From Leptobrachium leishanense (taxonomy: Eukaryota; Chordata; Amphibia; Anura; Megophryidae), in contig CM019063.1 of assembly GCA_009667805.1 (NCBI GenBank), positions 86,083,877 to 86,147,876 on the forward strand: a stretch of 64,000 bases of DNA. Direction: 5' to 3'. The notes beneath the pieces are model-generated. The model was not told the origin of the DNA. It did no database searches and saw nothing but the letters and a program-made list of their open reading frames with translations. The position numbers were made by a program, and so were the translations under genes. Below, piece by piece: positions 55,967-64,000 of the stretch. Every line of letters starts with the position of its first letter. Positions within the stretch are counted from its first letter, which is position 1.

Positions 55967-56494
55967 TTAATGTCCGATTGTCTGTCCAGCATTGGCAGTT
56001 ACATTGAGGAGCATCATTATTATGGGCAGTTCTAGTAACCCACATTCTGCTAGTGAACTTGACTGTTCTTTTGTTGCATTGAAAACTCTTGCTGTAGTGT
56101 TCGAAAATACACTTCGGCATTGCTGTGCTAGATCTGGCGAGAGTTTGCTAAGGAAATCTTCTTGCACTTTTGTGTAATCTTTCCTGCTACTGTCTCTTTC
56201 GGAATAAAATTTGTTCTCTTTCTGAACAGTGTTGGTTTCTCTTCTCTCAGCATTTGTGCATAAATAGAAGTGATGTTCAGGAAAACAGTCTTTGTTTTTT
56301 AATAGATAGTTCTCTTTACATACCGCACAGTCATCATGGACTTCGAGGCACCTTTTACAAGCTCCCAGTTTCTTCACTGCAGCCATCCTGTCAGTTACTT
56401 TCTGTGACTGGAACTGTTTGCAGAAGAAGAGCTTTCTCTTGTGCTTAACATCACCACAGACTACACACCCATTTTGGTCATTGTTTGACCTCAT
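55967..56494 (-). pseudogene. BEL/Pao gag-pol zinc-binding region
   Basis: 175 codons in the same frame as the gag piece upstream. Contains CVVCGDVKHKRKLFFCKQF and CKRCLEVHDDCAVCKENY..HHFYLC, the cysteine/histidine-rich region between gag and protease in BEL/Pao elements. Ends near the Tc1 insertion. Confidence 0.82.
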
Positions 56495-56647
56495 GGACTT
56501 TGTTCTTGTCCTTCTCGGTTCAGATTTTGATTCTCTTCTGTTTGGTTCTTCATCTCTTAGTTGCTCGAGCTGCTCGTAAATGCTCTCTTGCTTTTTGAGG
56601 AATACCAGAAGTTTGTCAAACCGGTTGTCTGGTGTGACAGCATTCTG

Positions 56648-57343
56648 TTAGTCAGAGACGTGGACAAGCCATTCTTTCATGAGCGACTCGGGAAGTTTTC
56701 CTTCTATGGACTTCGTTACTAAGGGATTTTTGATAGCGTCAATGTTTCCAAGATCACTCAAATCTCCAAGTGCCTTCTCCACCGCTTGAATCAAATCAAA
56801 TCTTCTCCTTGGCTGGAGATTCCGGATAGCAGGGATTGCTTGCAGATCTTCCACTATTTCAATCGCTATCGTTAGCACGTTTCTGTAACGGTTCTCTAAA
56901 ACGCGGAAAATGTCATCTGCAGCATTGTAAGTGGTGAGGCGGAGATCTTTCACAATTCTTTCTTCGAGATTGTCTAGTAATTGAAACTCTTTTACTTCTT
57001 TTGAACCGGTCGGCTCCCCTTGCTTTTGAAGTGCTTCCCAGTCTCTCTTCCATCTGTAAAAGTCGCGTTTATTGCCGGTGAACTTTGGAAGAGATGTAGG
57101 TTTTAACCTAATGGTTGCCACGGGGTTGCTGGAGGTTATCGGTGGGGGCGCTGTTCTCACTGCGTCCTCCTCTCTCCTTGCCCGAATAAAGTCAGCCTTT
57201 TTTGAGACCAATCTGATAATATTGAGATCGAGGTTTGACAGACCTTGACGAAAGCTATTCTGATCACTTGGCGGAATGCACCGTTGCCACTGGCCATAGA
57301 GATCTTTTGCAGTCTTTGCTAATGTCTGAAGGTGCTTGAGCAT
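56648..57343 (-). pseudogene. gag: BEL/Pao gag, DUF1759-like domain
   Basis: 231 codons. LPKFTGNKRDFYRWKRDWEA, FQLLDNLEERIVKDLRLTTY, VLENRYRNV..IVEDLQAIPAI, the DUF1759 core of BEL/Pao Gag. An in-frame TAA (56648-56650) separates it from the zinc region, which stays in the same frame. Upstream gag sequence continues to about 58186 (ATGGCGGAAAGG, minus) and is interrupted by the H3 MITE. Confidence 0.88.
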
Positions 57344-57652
57344 GAAGTTGTATGCTTCGTGACTGCCATTTAAACCTACTGCTGCGACTCGTTCACTCTC
57401 AGCTTATGCAATTTGCAATGCTGTGGACAGTTCTTTACCTCCATATTTGACCCAGAAAGTATCCTGAAGTAGGCTTTTGGTTTCTTTTAGCTTTGCTTCA
57501 CACTCACTTGCAGCTCTTTTAAGGTCGGCTTTTTGCTGTTCTGTTAGCGCAGCTATTTTGCCTTCATCCAGCTCTGCTTCTAACTCAGAGTTATGGAAAT
57601 AAATGACGATTTGAGGCAGGCATCATCGCTCTCTGCTTGTCTTGTGAGCTTA

Positions 57653-58079
57653 GGCTAGGGTCAGACGAATGCATTTTTCACGTTGTCCGTGAAAAAGTGC
57701 GTTCGAACGAATGGACGTATTTTTTCACGGAATACACGATAGCGGTCATACGATGCGCATTGTCGTCCGTGATTTTGTACGGATCATCAATAAAACCCTT
57801 TTTGCGTCTGGACATTTTGTTGGCCGACATGAGCAGCGTCTGACGTCTCCCAATCACGCAAACACGCCGCTATGCGGCCGCAGCGCACTCTGTACGTCCG
57901 TACTAGCGGTTTGACGTTCTCGAAAAAATGCGTTCGTTTGCCACTTGCGTTGCACGGGATGAACTTTCGTGCGGCCGTTCGTCGTATGCTGCCCGGCATT
58001 GGACATCATTTGCTGCTAGCACGGCCGTGATTTCGTGCAGCTAAACGCACATTAAAACTGCGTTCGTCTGACCCCAGCC
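57653..58079. mobile_element. MITE H3, TSD TTA, inserted in BEL gag
   Basis: Starts GGCTAGGGTCAGACGAATGC and ends GTTCGTCTGACCCCAGCC; TTA at 57650-57652 and 58080-58082. Close in sequence to the copies at 13113 and 41603. Confidence 0.87.
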
Positions 58080-58434
58080 TTATGCAATCTGTCTTGAAGA
58101 TCCTCCGCTGTCATATCATTATAGGTTCTGGATATGGTGTTGACTAGACGAGTGAATCCTCTTTTCTCCACTGTCCTTTCCGCCATCAACTATTCGAGTG
58201 ACTTCCCGGTCGCCTGCTCAGCCATCTTGATGGTTGTTTTTTTTTTTTGCTTTTTTTAACATTGGGAATGAATGCGCGACTTTTTGATCAGTATCACTTT
58301 GTCTGTTCGCATCACAGTTTTCAGTCTTTACTGATTTCCCGTTTTTTTACTGTGTTCCGGTTTTCGCAGTTTTCCCTGTTTTTTTACTGAGTTACCGGTT
58401 TTCCCAGTTTTCCTCTGGGTTAGCGGTTTTTCAC

Positions 58435-59389
58435 TGTCAAGCTCTTTGCTTTTTTTGCACAATCTTCCCGCTTGAAAGGAAATTCAAACATCGACACTGG
58501 AAATAATAACTGTATTCCACTCTTCATTCGCTTGTATTTAAGTTTAATTTCAATAAGTTTGGTAATTTAAGTTGCTGTATATTGATTAGGTGAATATGTG
58601 AATAGTTGAGTAGATGAGTAGTTGAATAGTGATAAATAGATAGCTGAATTAAAGTGATGAGTAGCTTAGCGATTAGAATTAGAATTAGTGATGAATTAAA
58701 GCGATGATTTAAAGCGATGACTTAAAGCGATGATTTAAAGGTGAAAAACCTTAAACAGAAAGAAATACAGAAATTGTATAAATACATTGCACATAAAGCT
58801 TGTTAATCATGACTTCTGAGCCAGTTTCATATACATTTACTAGCACACACTTCTAGAATATCATTACTGCCAAAATATGTTTTAACTTAAAGAAAACAGA
58901 CATGAACTGAGCTATTATAAAGACTGCATGTGGAATCTTCTCACACTGAGCATGAAATAGATCTAAAAAGTTAACTGACTGCATTTATTACTGAACTGGC
59001 TCAATTCCTTTTCTGTACATGACTGTGACACAATCCTTTCCTACATATGACTGTGAAAATAGTCTTTTAGCTCACCGGCTCCACTCCAGGATTTGAAGAT
59101 GCTTGTAAATCTGTGCACTTCGTTATGTCCAGGTTGCCTGCCTCATGGGATGCCTGGAGCTCTCAGATGGACCCTCCCTTCCTCTACAGCTCTGTCTCTA
59201 AGGCTGCTGGGAAGCCTGACCTCTGCTCTGACTGGCTGACCCTAACTGGAGCTGAATTGTGTGCAGGGACAAGTAGTTCTCACAGACTCTTGCAGATTAC
59301 AATTGCCTTAACTGAATTACATTCTTTTTATTATCCCACTTGCTTGTTCATTATCTGACTATTCTGTACCACTGCAGTTTGACTTGACA
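58435..59389 (-). repeat. 5' LTR of the BEL/Pao element
   Basis: On the element strand it begins TGTCAAGTCAAACTGCAGTG at 59389. I do not see a clear TGG-type primer site next to its inner edge at 58434. Confidence 0.92.
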
Positions 59390-59676
59390 CCAACTAAAAT
59401 TTCAGCCACAACTGCCAGGAAAATTGTTCGGGATGCAAAGAAAAACCCACAAATAACTTCAGGTGAATTACAGGACTCTCTGAAAACATATGGTGTGGCT
59501 GTTTCAAGATGCACAATAAGGAGGCACTTGAAGAAAGATGGGCTGCATGGTCAAGTCGCCAGAAGAAAGCCATTACTATGCAAATGCCACAAAGTATCCT
59601 ACTTACAATACGCCAACAGCACAGAGACAAGCCTCAAACCTTCTGGCACAAATTCATTTGGAGCGATGAGACCAAA
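59390..59676 (+). pseudogene. Tc1-like transposase, middle part
   Basis: Continues 51439 after the BEL/Pao element: TARKIVRDAKKNPQITSGEL, GVAVSRCTIRRHLKKDGLHG, RRKPLL, then after a frame shift near 59620 HRDKPQTFWHKFIWSDETKI. The first catalytic D is in WSDETKI; the rest is lost at the junction with the H2 MITE. Confidence 0.88.
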
Positions 59677-59790
59677 ATAGCCGATTTGGAAAGTGAGATA
59701 AATGGGAGAATTTTTCTGGTTTGGCTATTTTGACCTAGAATTTTCACTTCTGCAGCCATTCTCCTGAGTTTCACCTTTCTTTGAATAGAC
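59673..59790. mobile_element. Small hairpin MITE H2, partial
   Basis: AATAGCCGATTTGGAAAGTG.. AAATGGGAGAATTTTTCTGG.. and ends TCACCTTTCTTTGAATAGAC. Lies between the cut Tc1-like element and the CR1 tail. Confidence 0.7.
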
Positions 59791-59871
59791 ATAGAAACAT
59801 AGAAAAATGTCGGCAGATAAGAACCTTTCGGCCCATCTAGTCTGCCCATTACATGGATACTTTACCTGGAT

Positions 59872-61744
59872 TTATCTTTTGTTTAGGATAGCCTTATGCC
59901 TATCCCATGCCTGGTTAAATTCAATTACTGTTTTGGCCTCTACCAGTTCAACTGGAAGACTGTTCCATGTATCCACCATCCTCTCAGTAAAATAATGCTT
60001 TCTGATGTTACTTTTAAACCTTTGCCCCTCTAATCTAAGACTATGTCCTCTTGTTTTGCTACTTTGTTTCCTTTTAAATATACTCCCTTCCTCTACCTTG
60101 TGGATTCCCTTTACGTATTTAAATGTTTCTATCATATCTCCTCTGTCTCGTCTTTTTTCCAAGCTGTACATGTTAAGATCATTAAGCCTTTCCTGGTAAC
60201 TTTTCTCCTTCAAGCCGTACACCATTTTAGTAGCCCTTCTCTGAACTCTCTCTAAGATGTCGATATCCTTCTGGAGATTCGGTCTCCAGTACTGCACACA
60301 GTACTCCAAGTGAGGTCTCACCAGTGCTCTGTACAGTGGCATGAGCACTTCCCTTTTCCTACTGCTAATACCTCGCCCTACACAACCAAGCATTCTGCTA
60401 GCATTTCCTGCTGCTCTATTACATTGACTACTTACCCTTAGATCCTCTGAAATAATGACCCCTAAATCCCTTTCCTCAGATGTTGAGGTTAGGACTGTTT
60501 CAAATATTCTATATTCAGCCCTTGGGTTTTTACGTCCCAGGTGCATTATCTTGCACTTATCCACGTTAAAACTCAATTGCCACAGTTCCGACCATTTTTT
60601 TAGTTTACCTAAATCATTTGTCATTTGGCTGATCCCTCCAGGAACATCAACCCTGTTGCAAATCTTTGTGTCATCAGCAAAAAGACATACTTTTCCATTA
60701 ATACCTTCTGCAATATCACTAATAAAAATATTAAATAGAATGGGTCCAAGTACTGACACCCTGAGGTACCCCACTGGTAACAAGACCTTGCGCCGAATAA
60801 ACTCCATTTACCACAACCCTCTGTTGCCTGTCACTCAGCCACTGCCTAATCCATTCAACAATATTGGAATCCAAGCTCAAAGATTGCAATTTATTGATAA
60901 GCCTTCTATGCGGAACAGTATCAAAAGCCTTACTGAAATCTAAATAAGCAATGTCTACTGCACCACCTGTGTCTATTATTTTTGTTACCCAATCAAAAAA
61001 ATCAATAAGATTAGTTTGCCGTGATCTCCCATGTTGTTTCTGATCCTGTAATCTATGTGTTTTTAGATGGTCAACAATCCTTTCCTTTAACATGGTTTCC
61101 ATTAATTTCCCCACTACTGACGTAAGACTAACTGGCCTATAGTTCCCAGATTCCTCCCTACTACCCTTCTTGTGAATGGGCACAACATTTGCTAATTTCC
61201 AGTCTTCTGGGACGACTCCCGTTAGCAAGGATTGGTTAAATAAATCTGTTAACGGTTTTGCTATTACATCACTGAGCTCTTTTAATAATTTAGGGTGGAT
61301 CCCATCAGGCCCCATTTACTTATTTGTCTTTACTTTAGACAGCTGCTGTAGAACCTCCTCCTCTGTAAACTCATATGTAAATGTCTCTTTAGTGTTCTCT
61401 CCTAACTGAGGTCCCTTTCCTTCCTTTTCTTCTGCAAAGACTGAACAAAAATATTCATTGAGGCAGTCAGCGAGACTTTTATCCTCTTCTACATACCTTC
61501 CTTCCTTTGTTTTTAATCTAACTAATCCTTGTTTTACTTTTCTTTTCTCGTTTATGTATCTAAAAAATGTTTTGTCCCCCTTTTTTACTGACTGAGCTAT
61601 TTTCTCTTCTGCGTGTGCTTTGGAAGCTCTTATAAATTGCTTTGCCTCTTTCTGCCTAATCTTATAGGTTTGCCTATCTTCTTCACTCTGAGTTGTTTTA
61701 TAATTATTGAATGCTGTCTTTTTGTTCTTCACTATTTTGGCCAC
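59872..61744 (-). pseudogene. CR1 ORF2 reverse transcriptase (broken)
   Basis: From 61744 downwards: a basic linker (FFRYINEKRKVKQGLVRLK), an in-frame TAA at 61316-61318 exactly before GPDGIHPKLLKELSD, then WKLANVVPIHKKG, YRPVSLTSVVGKLMETMLKE, AYLDFSKAFDTVPHRRL and TSGVPQG. A frame shift near 60770-60800 separates it from LGPILFNIFISDIA and the catalytic FADDTKI (near 60690). The thumb and C-terminal part (LMPLYRALVRPHLEYCVQYW, DTWNSLPVELVEAKTVIEFN) is open to 59872. Confidence 0.92.
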
Positions 61745-61935
61745 TTCTGCAGAGTACCACAGTGGTTTCTTCCTTTTTTGTTTTTGCTAACAAGTCGAAT
61801 GCAATTGCCTGTGGCCTTCAATAATGCTTCCTTTAAATAATCCCATTTCTCCTGGACTCCCTTTAAACTCCTCCAGTCTGATAATGACTCCTTCACACAA
61901 AGTCTCATTTTAGAAAAATCAGTTTTTTTTAAATT

Positions 61936-62420
61936 CTAAAACTTTTGTTTTTGTGTGGTGTGGCTCCATCCCTGTTCTTTATTAAACCATACTGACTGGT
62001 GATCACTAGATCCCAAATTTTCACCTACAACAACGTCCGATACCAAACCTCCATTTGTGAGTATTAAATCCAATATGGCCTCTTTACGGGTCGGCTCCTC
62101 AACTACTTGTGTTAGAGATAATCCCAGTAGGGAGTTTAGAAGATTTGTACTCCTGGTGCACCCAGCTGTTTTGGTTTTCCAGTTCACATCAGGAAGATTA
62201 AAGTCCCCCATGATAATAACTTCCCCTTCATTGCCGTTTTGGCTATTTCCTCAAGCAGCAGATTATCTAGCTCTTCTACTTGTCCAGGGGGTCTATAGAT
62301 CACACCTACACGAGCTACTGTATGATTGCCAAATGTTAGCGTAACCCAAACTGACTCTATGTTCACCTCGCTCACTTTTATTTGGTTCGTTTTTATGTTG
62401 TTTTTCACATACAGGGCCAC
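61936..62420 (-). pseudogene. CR1 ORF2 endonuclease fragment (broken)
   Basis: Two overlapping frames: VGVIYRPPGQVEELDNLLLE (from 62420), then after a shift near 62205-62230 MGDFNLPDVNW, AILDLILTNGG and GSSDHQSVW. GDFN, LDLI and SDH are the conserved catalytic blocks of apurinic-type LINE endonucleases. The N-terminal part (expected NxxS and E blocks) is not visible as an ORF between 62420 and 62700. Confidence 0.85.
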
Positions 62421-62704
62421 TCCTCCTCTTCCTCCTTCTCTCTGTCTTTTCTATATAAAGAGTACCCCGGTATTGTTATGTCCCAGTTATTTTCTCACTG
62501 AACCATGTCTCAGTAACCGCCACTAAATCTACTTTTTCAGCTGCCATCATTGCCTCCAGTTCATTGATTTTATTGACTAAACTGCGAGCATTTATAGACA
62601 CGACTCTGAGCTTGTCATTTTTTTCCCCGCATGTTGCTTGCACCCTCCGATTTAGTTTTGGGGGACAATCAGGCAGATTGTTTTTTACCCTTTTGTCCCC
62701 CCTC

Positions 62705-63451
62705 CTAGTTTAAATATTTCTTTGCGAAACCTTTGAACTTCTCACTGAGAACATATGTTCCCCTATGAGTAAGATGCAAACCATCTTTTTTATACAGTTC
62801 CTTTCTGCTCCAATTAGAGCTATCATGGGACACAAAGCCAAATCCTTGCTCTCGACACCATTCCTGAAGCCACAAATTAAATTCCCTATTGCGCATCTGC
62901 CTATCCTGAATGTTATGCACAGGCAAAACTTCAGAGAATGACACAGTGGATGCAATCTGCTGTATTTCACCTCCAAGAACACAAAAATCTTCCTTAATCT
63001 CAGAAACCTCATTGCTAGCCAAGTCATTTGTCCCTAGATGGACTAGAACATCCACTTCCCCTTGCTGCTTTGCTTGTTTGACAATATTGAGAATACGTCT
63101 CTTGTCTCTACGAGCAGTAGCCCCAGGAAGACATCTCACCAAACCACTACTCTCCAGCTCAACACCTCTTATGATAGAATCACCCAGCAACAATTGCCTT
63201 CTATCATGTCCCACCTTTTCCTTATTGTTCTTGGTTGCAGTCCTGCATACCTTAGGCATAGGGGATGGTGGTTCCTCAACTATGGTGTCTGAGCCTACTT
63301 CCGTCTCACCACTACACTCTGAAAGTGCCTCAAAAGAATTAAGAAGAGCCACAGACTGTGGGACATGCCTTCTATCCACAACTCTAAGTCTACCAGATCC
63401 TACAGTAGTCCACCTGTATATATATATATCATATAGAGCAGTGATCAACAA
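62705..63451 (-). pseudogene. CR1 ORF1 with SGNH-type esterase domain
   Basis: A 248-codon ORF; only the C-terminal part is family-like. RRQLLLGDSIIRG holds the nucleophile serine (GDS), VLVHLGTNDLA holds the GTND block, and KKDGLHLTHRGTYVLSEKF holds the catalytic D and H (DGLHLT). These define the SGNH hydrolase (esterase) carried by CR1 and related LINEs. The first about 15 codons lie in AT-rich sequence outside the element, so the true start is lost. The esterase motifs are intact. Confidence 0.85.
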
Positions 63452-63572
63452 CTATGGCCCTCTGGATGTTTTGGAACTATAACTCGCATGATGCTCACAG
63501 TCTCATTAGATTGGCAGAGACACATGGGACATGCAATTCCAAAACATCTTGAGGGCAGAGATCGCTGACCCC
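63439..63572. mobile_element. hAT-type MITE, foldback
   Basis: CAGTGATCAACAACTATGGCC..TGGATGTTTTGGAACTA and, inverted, ..TTCCAAAACATCTTGAGGGCAGAGATCGCTGACC bound about 134 bp. The AACTATGGCCCTC and GGATGTTTTGGA motifs belong to a common vertebrate hAT MITE type. The 8-bp flanks match at 5 positions only. Confidence 0.6.
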
Positions 63573-64000
63573 TTATCTAGAAGCATTTAGAATTTCCTCC
63601 CCTTCAGGTGACCTTGAAATGTGATTGAAATTTGAAAATATAGTTTGAAATACAACATTAAATAGTGTGACATGGCAATTCTGTATAACATGATGACTAC
63701 TACTAGAAAGCAATAAGCTTTCATTTAATTAATTTCATTAAAATTCACCTCATTGTTACATCGACTCAGTTTTATATTTCAAGCCATCAATCAGAGATGG
63801 TAGCCACAGAACCATAAGCAGGGTTTTATACCTATACGGCAAATATACGCTCGAATGAAGTTAAGTTCCAAAGCTCAGAAAAAATACCGAAAGTGAATCA
63901 GTGGAATGAAACATCACTAACAACATAAGCATGATTCCATAGTTTTCTGTGTTATGGAAAATAAATGGTAGTTATGAAGGAAACAAAGTATTATAAATAA
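63573..64000. other. Non-coding spacer
   Basis: About 430 AT-rich bases to the window end; nothing recognised. Confidence 0.45.

Larger units (their letters stand above)
59791..63430 (-). mobile_element. CR1 LINE, long copy
   Basis: The minus strand runs from about 63430 (5' side, truncated in ORF1) to the 3' tail ATGTTTCTATG at 59791. The region order is ORF1 esterase, endonuclease, reverse transcriptase, and short 3' UTR. It has several frame shifts and stops and cannot be active. Confidence 0.9.

Noticed and set aside
58400..58434. Primer binding site for the BEL/Pao element
   Set aside because: The sequence next to the LTR, read on the minus strand (GTGAAAAACCGC..), does not begin TGG and I could not match it to a tRNA 3' end.

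Overview
This is a eukaryotic, almost entirely repeat-derived window. I see no host protein-coding exon, no rRNA or tRNA gene and no CRISPR array. Nearly everything recognisable is transposable-element DNA, usually nested: Ty3/gypsy and BEL/Pao LTR retrotransposons, CR1, L2 and L1/Tx1-type LINEs, a tRNA-derived SINE, three Tc1/mariner elements, several hAT elements with exact 8-bp target duplications, TTAA-flanked piggyBac-like elements, and many foldback MITEs, some with 3-bp duplications of PIF/Harbinger type. This mix, rich in cut-and-paste DNA transposons with both BEL/Pao and gypsy present, best fits an amphibian (probably a frog); a fish is less likely. That assignment is inference.

Layout. 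1-8.3 kb: a foldback MITE, L2 LINE debris, and a piggyBac-like element that has jumped into an internal TTAA of its own relative. 8.3-11.9 kb: a foldback element split by a hAT element (TSD TTTATTAC) that itself carries two MITE types and a full piggyBac-like hairpin-train element. 11.9-23.8 kb: more MITEs, L2 and CR1 debris, a second clean hAT copy (TSD GTGACAAC), and long stretches where I recognise nothing. 23.8-42.4 kb: one old foldback repeat swollen by insertions. It holds a 13-kb gypsy element (LTRs, tRNA-Pro primer site, intact gag, candidate -1 frameshift pseudoknot, broken pol, two hAT insertions) and a piggyBac-like element that contains a hAT that contains a Tc1. 42.4-49 kb: foldback MITE copies and a 1.6-kb inverted-repeat unit enclosing a SINE and an L2 tail. 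49-59.7 kb: a Tc1-like element split by an L1/Tx1 LINE and by an 8-kb BEL/Pao element (TSD CCAAC), the latter itself split by another Tc1 and a MITE. 59.8-63.4 kb: a long, broken CR1 LINE on the minus strand with esterase, endonuclease and reverse transcriptase regions.

The observations I rate highest are: (1) the gypsy Gag, a complete 443-codon ORF resembling the vertebrate PNMA proteins; (2) the GGGAAAC heptamer with a drawable H-type pseudoknot at the gag/pol overlap; (3) piggyBac-like elements built as a train of about 13 different hairpins, with different hairpins in a relative; (4) the TTAA self-insertion; and (5) a minisatellite shared by two different hAT elements.
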